This document shows positions 54,892-61,194 of a stretch of DNA of 64,000 nt, one piece after another. Numbering within the stretch: the stretch's first letter is position 1; each line of letters begins with the position of its first letter. Made by a program: the position numbers and the translations under genes. The stretch is from the NCBI RefSeq assembly GCF_030315915.2, contig NZ_CP135990.1, positions 1,984,001 through 2,048,000 of the forward strand. The letters run 5' to 3'. Source of the stretch: Providencia zhijiangensis. Lineage in GTDB: Bacteria > Pseudomonadota > Gammaproteobacteria > Enterobacterales > Enterobacteriaceae. Under the pieces are notes generated by a model. The model did not search any database, was not told where the DNA came from, and saw only the letters and a program-made list of their open reading frames with translations.

Positions 54892-55035
54892 TTAGCGCCC
54901 TGGTCTACGCAATGCACAATTACGCTTAATCATTTCGTGTTCTTCGGCTTCAACCTGCCACTGCGGAGTAACCAAGCCAGCTTCACGCTGGCGTTTACGT
55001 TGCGCTGCTTTGCGCTCTGCTGGTGATTTAGCCAT
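54892..55035 (-). CDS. Very small basic phage protein (47 aa)
   Basis: MAKSPAERKAAQRKRQREAG then VTPQWQVEAEEHEMIKRNCA and RRPGR-stop. The N-terminal AERKAAQRKRQREAG pattern recurs in small phage proteins. It overlaps the 25-aa membrane peptide gene by 8 bp. Function unknown. Confidence 0.6.
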   Translation of the reverse strand: MAKSPAERKAAQRKRQREAGLVTPQWQVEAEEHEMIKRNCALRRPGR

Positions 55036-55105
55036 TGAATAACATCCCCACAGCTACGGCGAACACGCACCAGAATGCAGCAAATACCAAGTAACGTTTA
55101 ATCAT
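55028..55105 (-). CDS. Very small membrane peptide (25 aa)
   Basis: MIKRYLVFAAFWCVFAVAVG plus five residues: one transmembrane helix after a positive N-terminus. GGGTGG lies 6 bp upstream. Its ATGA start overlaps the stop of the 55102-55362 gene and its end overlaps the start of the 47-aa gene, so it is tightly embedded in the operon. Confidence 0.55.
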   Translation of the reverse strand: MIKRYLVFAAFWCVFAVAVGMLFNG

Positions 55106-55362
55106 AACTGCCACCCTATTAGCTCAGGAACTTGCCTTGTTTTCAGTTCTACAAATGTTAAAAACTCGCTCATAGAATTAACTACTTTTATCGGCGTTTG
55201 CATCAAAGCATCACTGATCACAATCCCACCATCAACAGGTTGTGCAACCCATATCGCACCACCACATTGCCAACCGTTACTACGCCAATCGCCCCTGACC
55301 TCGAAGCTATAACCTCTACTGAGCTTTCTGTGCTTGATAATTTGTATTGAATCGTAATTCAT
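55102..55362 (-). CDS. Phage protein (86 aa), unknown
   Basis: Starts MNYDSIQIIKHRKLSRGYSF, then VRGDWRSNGWQCGGAIWVAQ, beta-rich, with the end VPELIGWQL. The start is set by GCGAGGTAAAT; the ATG six codons earlier, in the GTGACATGTCAC palindrome, is less likely. No family recognised. Confidence 0.55.
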   Translation of the reverse strand: MNYDSIQIIKHRKLSRGYSFEVRGDWRSNGWQCGGAIWVAQPVDGGIVISDALMQTPIKVVNSMSEFLTFVELKTRQVPELIGWQL

Positions 55363-55381
55363 ATTTACCTCGCGTGACATG

Positions 55382-55654
55382 TCACGATTGTTTGTTTAGT
55401 TGAATTAACGGAATGTCGAAACCAATGTGATTACCTCCCGTTAACTGCTCAAATTCTTTTTTAACCGCGCTAATTACCTCACCGTCACCATCCATGAACG
55501 CCACAGGCTTTTGTTGAGCAAATGCAAGGTTTTCACGAACAACATCATCAAGGTAAGTGCAAATTGCATACACTTCTTGAGATGAGATATTTTCAGGTGA
55601 TACAGAGCCGTCAAGAATGTCGTAGCACAGCCTAATTGCGTCGATAGTTGCCAT
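55382..55654 (-). CDS. Phage protein (90 aa), unknown
   Basis: Starts MATIDAIRLCYDILDGSVSP, helical, followed by AQQKPVAFMDGDGEVISAVK. The latter phrase (KPVAFMDGDG) resembles the 'EPVAYxx' segments of phage ead/Ea22-like proteins. It lies 2 bp after the clamp-like gene. Function unknown. Confidence 0.55.
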   Translation of the reverse strand: MATIDAIRLCYDILDGSVSPENISSQEVYAICTYLDDVVRENLAFAQQKPVAFMDGDGEVISAVKKEFEQLTGGNHIGFDIPLIQLNKQS

Positions 55655-55656
55655 GA

Positions 55657-56202
55657 TTACAATCTCATCGGCATGATCATCACAGTAACGCGCTCATCGT
55701 GTGGGTTCTTAACTTCACACACCACAGCATCAGTGGCTGACTTCACTCTGATTTCATACGCTGGCATACGTGGATTAACAAACTTGGCTACCTTTTCTAA
55801 TTTGGATAAATAACCAGAGTTTATGAGCAGAACGGGCGGTAATTTTTCATCTGCTTTTGCGGTAGATTCGATAAGAGGATTAATATTTGGGTAGCGACCA
55901 TCGATAACACTACACAGTCCAACACCAACAACAAAACCAGACTCTGAGTGAAGTTTTACAATCTCTTCCTCTGTATCGAAAACAGCGTATTCAAATGTTT
56001 TAGTTGGCAACTTCCCAACAGACAAAATCACTTGGTCTGTAATTTCATTGTCATGATGACCATAAGCAAGCATGTGACCGTTAGTTCCAACTACCTTTCC
56101 ATCGGGCAGAAAACAAATACCATTGATGTAATAACGCACATCACGAACAGCCATACATTCCATGACGGCAAGCAACGTTCCACGATTAACTTTCAGTTTC
56201 AT
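55657..56202 (-). CDS. DNA polymerase III beta-clamp-like phage protein
   Basis: A 181-residue protein whose N-terminal half resembles domain 2 of the DnaN sliding clamp: VRDVRYYINGICFLPDGKVV and GTNGHMLAYGH correspond to DVRYYLNGMLF and ATDGHRLA in E. coli as I recall. VIDGRYPNINPL corresponds to VDGRFPDYRRVL. The protein ends VTVMIMPMRL, matching the DnaN end (YVVMPMRL). It is half the length of DnaN (366), so it would have to form a higher-order ring or act as a decoy or loader partner. Located among replication genes. Confidence 0.75.
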   Translation of the reverse strand: MKLKVNRGTLLAVMECMAVRDVRYYINGICFLPDGKVVGTNGHMLAYGHHDNEITDQVILSVGKLPTKTFEYAVFDTEEEIVKLHSESGFVVGVGLCSVIDGRYPNINPLIESTAKADEKLPPVLLINSGYLSKLEKVAKFVNPRMPAYEIRVKSATDAVVCEVKNPHDERVTVMIMPMRL

Positions 56203-56282
56203 AATTAATTACCTTATTCATTTCTAATTTAGTAATTTCAATCACTTATTTACCCACTGGTAACAAGTTCATGATTTGTCGA

Positions 56283-56645
56283 TTATTCCGGTAACCTTAC
56301 CGTTATCATTCCAGTGGCACCCCACACCTTAGAAACTCGTCCATCCCAGATACGTGAATCATCATCAAAGATGGCATCCAGTAAGGCTTTCTCTAAGTTG
56401 TCCTTGTCTGGTTTTTGCTGGTGGGGCTTACCGTCCATTTCAGCCTGTTTTTTCTTGCTCCATGACTTCGGCATAGGCATAACAAAAATAACGTGGTAAT
56501 CGCTCTCAGGCAGGTTAATGCCTCTTGCTCTCACCTCATCGCAGAACGCTCTGTAACGCATTACGGCTGGACGCTTCTGCCACTTATCACGCTGAGTCAT
56601 GCGCGGCTTAGGCACGGGTACAATTGGATATTCAATAGTTTTCAT
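56283..56645 (-). CDS. rusA: Holliday-junction resolvase, RusA-like
   Basis: A 120-residue RusA family endonuclease. It carries the motif KPDKDNLEKALLDAIFDDDS, with the catalytic aspartates in this stretch and in RIWDG. It resolves branched DNA made by phage recombination. It overlaps the upstream gene by 4 bp. Confidence 0.9.
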   Translation of the reverse strand: MKTIEYPIVPVPKPRMTQRDKWQKRPAVMRYRAFCDEVRARGINLPESDYHVIFVMPMPKSWSKKKQAEMDGKPHQQKPDKDNLEKALLDAIFDDDSRIWDGRVSKVWGATGMITVRLPE

Positions 56646-57067
56646 ACCGCTAAGCCCCGTTTGATACGCTTCGCCCTAGGCTTCGCCAGTAACTCGTTAA
56701 ACATGATTTGTAAACGTGCCGGTTCACCTGTTTGGCGCCACGGCCCATACGTTGGCTCAATAACCTTGACTGGCTTCTCTACAGGCTTATGAACCTGTTT
56801 TCTCACCATGTGTCTTTTGCTGCTGCTTGCCTGCAGCTTCAAGCCGTCTTTGTAGTTGTCATTCAGCTTGTAACCCAGCCAAGGAGAACCCTCGACAACT
56901 GCAGGTGAAATAACATTAAACTTTTCAAGTTGAATTACGGCGTGCTTTACCGCGCCATATGCGGCCTTAACTCCGGTGCTTTCAATGTGATTACGCATCC
57001 CTTTAATCGTCATGCTTTGACCGCATTTAAGTGCTTCTATGACTCGATCCTGAAATAACATAACCAT
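56642..57067 (-). CDS. Phage protein (141 aa), unknown, first gene after an internal promoter
   Basis: The N-terminal half (MLFQDRVIEALKCGQSMTIK; VKAAYGAVKHAVIQLEKFNV) looks like a winged-helix DNA-binding domain. The C-terminal half is basic (KRHMVRKQVHKPVEKPVKVI). It is directly downstream of a promoter with two operators (57081-57124). Possibly a regulator; no family recognised. Confidence 0.6.
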   Translation of the reverse strand: MVMLFQDRVIEALKCGQSMTIKGMRNHIESTGVKAAYGAVKHAVIQLEKFNVISPAVVEGSPWLGYKLNDNYKDGLKLQASSSKRHMVRKQVHKPVEKPVKVIEPTYGPWRQTGEPARLQIMFNELLAKPRAKRIKRGLAV

Positions 57068-57080
57068 TACCTCGAATTTG

Positions 57081-57124
57081 ATTAACCCACACGGTTAATA
57101 TAAACAATTTGTTTATCTTTTCAA
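57081..57124 (-). promoter_or_regulatory. Leftward promoter with two adjoining palindromic operators
   Basis: On the minus strand TTGAAA (57124-57119), a 16-bp spacer and TATATT (57102-57097). The perfect palindrome ATAAAC-AATTT-GTTTAT (57100-57116) fills the spacer, and ATTAACC-CACAC-GGTTAAT (57081-57099) covers the -10 edge and start site. Confidence 0.75.
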
Positions 57125-57283
57125 CCATAAAAAATCAGTAAGAATTGATTTTCTTACCACCCTTTAAAACGCTCTGTAACGTTCTACATTTGATTTTTAC
57201 GCTAAACCTATGGGATTTATCATCCTGCATATCAAAAATGCCTGTATGTTAATCCTGCTTACGATTTTGATAACCTTTGAATC

Positions 57284-57937
57284 TTATTGTCTCCGTTGTT
57301 TACTTTTTTCTAATAATTCCATCCACGCTGGCGGTGGTCTAGTTTTATCCTCAACCTTTAGCGTTGGTCTCGGTACAGTTTCCCCCTTGTGAACTCGCTC
57401 AGTCCATTTGGTAAGCATTTTAGCCAATCGTCTCTCGCATTCGACATCAGTCAATCGATGTTCAAGCATTTGAGCTCTAAGGTCTGTAAACATCCAGTAC
57501 TGAACTGGGTGTTTGAATGGGTACATTTCTGCGCTCTGGTAGTTATTACGCTTAGCGCAGTAGGTTAAAAAATCTCTAAGCTGTTCGTCAGGATCAAGCC
57601 CAAACGGATTATGCTTAGCCGCTTCACCAGATAACGCGACAATCACGTCTGATAGCTCTGGTGGCCATGGATTACCATTCATGCAACGGTCAATACAGAA
57701 TTGAAACAATCCTTCCAGTTGCTGATCACTCAATGCGCTTAGCGCTTGCTTCCACATCAATGACGGTTTCGGACCGTTCTTGTTGGTCCACTTGTCCCCA
57801 TAAAGCTCTATCAGCTTCCTCCATAGCAGCAATAGCCTCGTCCCCGTATTCTTCTCTAACGCTTCTGTAGAACTCTTGCATTGATCTGGAGTGTCCTGAA
57901 AATTCTTTCTGTGACGAAACTCTGTTACTTGTCCCAT
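57284..57937 (-). CDS. Replication protein P-like
   Basis: A 217-residue protein in the position of the lambda P helicase loader, directly after an O-like gene. Features: LLLLWRKLIELYGDKW, MWKQALSALSDQQLEGLFQF, GNPWPPELSDVI. The start is supported by GAGGTGAAAA right before the ATG. Its first 71 codons overlap the O-like gene in another frame. The C-terminus is basic and Pro-rich (RPTLKVEDKTRPPPAWMELL). Confidence 0.75.
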   Translation of the reverse strand: MGQVTEFRHRKNFQDTPDQCKSSTEALEKNTGTRLLLLWRKLIELYGDKWTNKNGPKPSLMWKQALSALSDQQLEGLFQFCIDRCMNGNPWPPELSDVIVALSGEAAKHNPFGLDPDEQLRDFLTYCAKRNNYQSAEMYPFKHPVQYWMFTDLRAQMLEHRLTDVECERRLAKMLTKWTERVHKGETVPRPTLKVEDKTRPPPAWMELLEKSKQRRQ

Positions 57938-58658
57938 TTTTCACCTCACCATTCTTAGAACGTTGATATTTAATACTCTTGGCTAAAGCCATTTCCCATT
58001 GTTCATGAGTTTTAGCCTTACCCTCCGATTTCCAAAAAGTAACAAACTCAGCTAACTCATGTGGCTGCATTGGCGATTTTAGGATAGCCCCCCAGTACGC
58101 AGCCTTCTGAACAAAATCAGGATCAGGTTGCCATTCGTGATACATGACAAATTTATCATTCACACCAAAACCACCACCTGGAACACGACCGTTCAAGATA
58201 GAATTATTGGCATTCAGATCAGATTGAAAATTATCCTCGCGCGTATTAGAGAGAGGTTTTATATTTCCTTTCCCTTCCTTTCCTAAAGGTAGTCCTCCGG
58301 TATCACTACCGTAGTTTTCCGGTAGTAGGTTTAGTTCTTTGATTTTACTGGGAGTTTTCTTATTAACGACCTGATGTTTTGTGAAATTATTTATCAGTCC
58401 ATAACGCTTACCATCTTGAGTAGAAAATAAGCTAATATAACCACAGTTGGAAAGCTCCTGTAGTAGTACCGGAATACTACCGGAGGTCTCCCGTATAGGA
58501 AAAACAGCGGCTTTAATGAGTTTTGGATTAGCATTGAAATATCCTTCATCATCTGCATAATTTAATAAACCAATCGCCAGTAAACATGCCGCCTCAGAAA
58601 TGTCAGCCATGTCCTCATCCGTCCAAAAAGTCGGCTTAATGGTTCTTATGCGAGCCAT
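57726..58658 (-). CDS. Replication initiator O-like with DnaT-type domain
   Basis: A 310-residue protein. The N-terminal winged-helix part is MARIRTIKPTFWTDEDMADI, then LLAIGLLNYADDEGYFNANP. A linker (about residues 115-170) contains iteron-like DNA. The C-terminal primosome domain is MYHEWQPDPDFVQKAAYWGA, then FVTFWKSEGKAKTHEQWEMA (DnaT/DnaB-recruitment type). RBS GGGGG 5 bp upstream. It would bind the phage origin. Confidence 0.85.
   Translation of the reverse strand: MARIRTIKPTFWTDEDMADISEAACLLAIGLLNYADDEGYFNANPKLIKAAVFPIRETSGSIPVLLQELSNCGYISLFSTQDGKRYGLINNFTKHQVVNKKTPSKIKELNLLPENYGSDTGGLPLGKEGKGNIKPLSNTREDNFQSDLNANNSILNGRVPGGGFGVNDKFVMYHEWQPDPDFVQKAAYWGAILKSPMQPHELAEFVTFWKSEGKAKTHEQWEMALAKSIKYQRSKNGEVKNGTSNRVSSQKEFSGHSRSMQEFYRSVREEYGDEAIAAMEEADRALWGQVDQQERSETVIDVEASAKRIE
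58296..58484. repeat. TCCGGTA/TACCGGA repeats in the O-like gene (possible origin)
   Basis: The 7-mer occurs at 58296-58302 and 58318-58324 (as TCCGGTA) and at 58467-58473 and 58478-58484 (as TACCGGA), so two pairs in opposite orientation about 150 bp apart. Lambdoid origins lie inside the O gene; these are candidate initiator sites. Confidence 0.5.
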
Positions 58659-58659
58659 A

Positions 58660-59427
58660 TCAACCCCCTGAACTGTTTTCATGTGTAAAAGTCTCTACAG
58701 TTTCTCTAAATTGAGTCCATGAACGAACTGTTTTAGCTAGCTCTTCCAAGTCATCAATTTCAAGCCCACTACCAACCCAATCCTTTAGTAGCCCCATGAC
58801 TACATTTTCATTTACATGTACGCGATTTCTTAGTATTCCTCTTACGTAATAAAGCCTTGCATATTCAGGAGGGTTTCTTCTCATCGATGCTATTCTTGGT
58901 ATATAAGAGAAAAACTCACTAGCGCTATCCGCTGTAATTTCAACATCTAACTTTTGCTCCGCTGATAAATCTGCTGCGGTTATAATTTCTTCTGCTGTAT
59001 ACTTTGATAGCCACTTCTTAACAGTTTTCTTTCCACTTTCAGTTATTACTTTACCGGGTATCAGTTCTTCAATTTTTTGGATAACAATTAATTCCTGCTC
59101 TTCCGTAAATTTGATTAACTCATCACGCCAAGCAAGCATCATTAGTAGTTGCTCTCGCTTATCACTAACTTCTTTTACTTGCGACAACTGTTTAGTAATG
59201 AGTGAATCATCACTTATTAATCTGTCTCTTTTTCCTTGGTTGCAATCAAAGCAGGAAGTTATCAAATTCATCATGTTGTTATCACCACCAGCACTGACTG
59301 GAATAATATGATCAACATTGAGCACTACCTTTGGAGCAGAATCACCACAGTATTGACAGGTAAACCCATCACGTTTAAAAACCTCAAAGCGTATTTTCTT
59401 TGTTAGGCCAATTCGTTTTTTACTCAT
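58660..59427 (-). CDS. HNH endonuclease with C-terminal helical domain
   Basis: A 255-residue protein. The N-terminal HNH module is FKRDGFTCQYCGDSAP, LNVDHIIPVSAGGDNNMMNL and CFDCNQGKRD, with zinc cysteines CxxC twice and the DH catalytic pair. The C-terminal 170 residues (LIPGKVITESGKKTVKKWLS; ILRNRVHVNENVVMGLLKDW) are helical and not recognised. It overlaps its neighbours by 3-4 bp. It occupies the place between the cII-position gene and O. Confidence 0.85.
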   Translation of the reverse strand: MSKKRIGLTKKIRFEVFKRDGFTCQYCGDSAPKVVLNVDHIIPVSAGGDNNMMNLITSCFDCNQGKRDRLISDDSLITKQLSQVKEVSDKREQLLMMLAWRDELIKFTEEQELIVIQKIEELIPGKVITESGKKTVKKWLSKYTAEEIITAADLSAEQKLDVEITADSASEFFSYIPRIASMRRNPPEYARLYYVRGILRNRVHVNENVVMGLLKDWVGSGLEIDDLEELAKTVRSWTQFRETVETFTHENSSGG

Positions 59428-59627
59428 TGACACGCCCTCATTTCTCTTGCCTGCTTGAGAATGCTATTAACACTTTCACGGTAATTTGCAGCATGCTTAG
59501 CAGCACATTCAACACAAACACCATTACTTACAAATCGCTCCGCAACATGACCATGCACACAGGCTTTACCCGTATAAAAGCGAGACAGTCCATTAGTTGC
59601 TGCTTCTTTTCTACTAATAACTTTCAT
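59424..59627 (-). CDS. Small phage zinc-finger protein (67 aa)
   Basis: ISRKEAATNGLSRFYTGKAC, then VHGHVAERFVSNGVCVECAA: a C-x2-H-x-H ... C-x2-C arrangement typical of small phage zinc proteins. First gene after the internal promoter at about 59662. Function unknown. Confidence 0.7.
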   Translation of the reverse strand: MKVISRKEAATNGLSRFYTGKACVHGHVAERFVSNGVCVECAAKHAANYRESVNSILKQAREMRACQ

Positions 59628-59661
59628 TGAAAACCTCTATTACAGTTATGTGTGCAGTAAG

Positions 59662-59710
59662 ATTATACATTATCAAAAAATAAATCAACCATAAATGATC
59701 TATTGTTTAT
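59662..59710 (-). promoter_or_regulatory. Promoter upstream of the 67-aa zinc-finger gene
   Basis: On the minus strand a perfect -10 TATAAT (59667-59662) is preceded by TTGATT-like sequence about 15-16 bp upstream. An ATAAAC operator half-site (59710-59705) lies farther upstream. It restarts transcription after the cro terminator. Confidence 0.5.
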
Positions 59711-59720
59711 CTATCTAATC

Positions 59721-59745
59721 AAAAAAAAGACCGCTTTCGCGGCCT
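59721..59745 (-). terminator. Rho-independent terminator of the cro-like gene
   Basis: On the minus strand GGCCGC-GAAA-GCGGTC followed by eight Ts, 9 bp after the cro-like stop. Confidence 0.88.
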
Positions 59746-59753
59746 AGTGTGAT

Positions 59754-59975
59754 TTACTTCATAAACTTGTCTGCTATTTGGTCTAGTGTTAGCTCTATTC
59801 CGAATGTGTTTAGAGCTTTTTGTAATCGCTTAGCTGTTTGCAATGACACGCTGCGACTGCAATAGCGTAGGTGAATAGAAATATACTGAACGGTCAGATT
59901 TGCGCTGTCTGCAAATTGCTGACGCTCACGTTTAGATAGACTATTCCAGAATGTTTTAAAGTCTGTAAATACCAT
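59754..59975 (-). CDS. Cro-like helix-turn-helix repressor
   Basis: A 73-residue protein: MVFTDFKTFWNSLSKRERQQ, then ADSANLTVQYISIHLRYCSR and LQTAKRLQKALNTFGIELTL. The helix-turn-helix is around residues 20-45. Divergent from the repressor gene at 60122, with operators in between, as in lambdoid immunity regions. The start is chosen after GGGTGG; an earlier in-frame ATG lies in the operator region. Confidence 0.8.
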   Translation of the reverse strand: MVFTDFKTFWNSLSKRERQQFADSANLTVQYISIHLRYCSRSVSLQTAKRLQKALNTFGIELTLDQIADKFMK

Positions 59976-60121
59976 ATTAACCACCCAAAAAGATAAACAA
60001 ATCACAGAAATTGAAATCATGATAAACAAATTGGGAATTTACCTCAAAGGTTAATTTGATATTTAATAGATAAACAGAATAAACAATATCGAGCAAATTA
60101 CACACAAAGGAAGAACGTACC
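59976..60121. promoter_or_regulatory. Immunity region between cro-like and repressor genes
   Basis: Leftward promoter: TTGAGG (60047-60042), 17-bp spacer, TATCAT (60024-60019). The palindrome ATTTACC-TCAAA-GGTTAAT (60037-60055, one mismatch) covers its -35. ATAAAC half-sites lie at 59993, 60022 and 60070, plus AATAAACAAT at about 60079. AAGGAAG precedes the repressor GTG. Confidence 0.7.
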
Positions 60122-60721
60122 GTGAAAAGCATCCAAGATATCAGAAGAGACAACCTTGTCTTTGTGATAGAAAAGCATTACGAAGGGAAACAAAAACGCT
60201 TGGCTACTGCTTTGGGTTGCGCTCCGAACGTTATTTCTCGTTATTTAATGTCATCAGATATGAAAAGTCATCGCTCGCTAAGCGATCCTGTCGCTAGAAA
60301 AATTGAGTTCCTTACAAAACTTCCAAAGTATTACATGGATAAGGATCACTTAAATTCCCCGGCTGAACAAATTGCGGATGAACTAGCCAGACAGCCTACT
60401 GATATTGGCCGCATACTTGGCGATAACATCACTACATTTATGTTGGTTGATGGCATCAAATCGCAAGCACAGTTATCGGTTAGCTCAGGATTAGGTCAAG
60501 CAACGGTTAACCGGATAATCAAGAATGAATCTAGCGCTACTATTGATAGTGTTGCTGCAATCGCTAATGCATTAGGCAGAAAACCCTATGAGCTTTTGAT
60601 GTCAAAAGACGATGAGGATGTTCTTCATTACGATCACAAAAAGTTTGCAGCCCTACCAGACAACGAGAAAGAAAAAATCCAAGACTTTATTGAGTTCATC
60701 ATTAGTAAAAATGAAAATTAA
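60122..60721 (+). CDS. Phage repressor with two helix-turn-helix regions and no peptidase domain
   Basis: A 199-residue protein with a GTG start. An N-terminal HTH-like segment is GKQKRLATALGCAPNVISRY (residues about 23-42). A second XRE-type HTH is SQAQLSVSSGLGQATVNRII, then SATIDSVAAIANALGRKPYE (residues about 117-160). No serine-lysine LexA/CI-type cleavage domain is present. Placed and oriented like a lambdoid CI gene. It probably holds lysogeny. Confidence 0.78.
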   Translation: MKSIQDIRRDNLVFVIEKHYEGKQKRLATALGCAPNVISRYLMSSDMKSHRSLSDPVARKIEFLTKLPKYYMDKDHLNSPAEQIADELARQPTDIGRILGDNITTFMLVDGIKSQAQLSVSSGLGQATVNRIIKNESSATIDSVAAIANALGRKPYELLMSKDDEDVLHYDHKKFAALPDNEKEKIQDFIEFIISKNEN

Positions 60722-60740
60722 AACAAAGCATTATGATTAT

Positions 60741-60766
60741 AGCCAGCCTCGAGCTGGCTTTTTTAT
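60741..60766 (+). terminator. Rho-independent terminator of the repressor gene
   Basis: AGCCAGC-CTCGA-GCTGGCT followed by TTTTTTAT, 20 bp after the stop. Confidence 0.9.
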
Positions 60767-60776
60767 ACGCGCAAAG

Positions 60777-60867
60777 ATAAACGGTTTGTTTATTTTATTT
60801 CGTTTTAGCGATTGACAACCATCATTTACGGGTTATTATTTATCTCAGATTAACCCGCAAGGTTAAT
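60777..60867 (+). promoter_or_regulatory. Early rightward promoter flanked by both operator types
   Basis: TTGACA (60812-60817), 16-bp spacer, TATTAT (60834-60839). ATAAAC-GGTTT-GTTTAT (60777-60793) lies just upstream and ATTAACC-CGCAA-GGTTAAT (60849-60867) just past the start site. It drives the small ORF, recE and recT. A third perfect ATAAAC palindrome is at 61020-61036, before the first gene. Confidence 0.75.
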
Positions 60868-60878
60868 GCTCTTTAACA
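60867..60878 (+). promoter_or_regulatory. rRNA-type boxA antitermination element
   Basis: TGCTCTTTAACA, identical to the boxA consensus of rRNA operons and of the kind bound by NusB/NusE. About 20 nt into the early leader. An ACAGAAT ... ATTCTGT stem follows within 35 nt, in the place of a boxB. The remaining leader to 61050 holds no gene. Confidence 0.7.
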
Positions 60879-61050
60879 ATACAGAATGGCTATCACACTC
60901 CTAAATTCTGTGAGCCGCAGAATGTCTTAGCTAACCCGTAGATTCGGAATGCAAGATTTGGATAGTGACAATATTAATCAATCTAGCTGTTTTAGCTGGA
61001 TTTTTTTCACGCCACAAACATAAACATTTTGTTTATCAGAGGTGATTGAA

Positions 61051-61194
61051 ATGATGTTTTTTATCGAAAATGGTTTTCATGTGTTTATCGTGCGTGGAAA
61101 CAAGAAAGTATTTAGTAGTTTTAAAGATGGCATTGAGTGGGCTTTTACCACCAGCCTAGCAATTCAAACCGACAAGGACTTAAACAATGTGTAA
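61051..61194 (+). CDS. Small early phage protein (47 aa)
   Basis: MMFFIENGFHVFIVRGNKKV followed by FSSFKDGIEWAFTTSLAIQT. AGAGGTG lies 6 bp upstream and the stop overlaps the recE start by 8 bp. First gene of the recET operon. Small proteins at this site include lambda-type Kil and Gam-like factors, but no family is recognised. Confidence 0.65.
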   Translation: MMFFIENGFHVFIVRGNKKVFSSFKDGIEWAFTTSLAIQTDKDLNNV

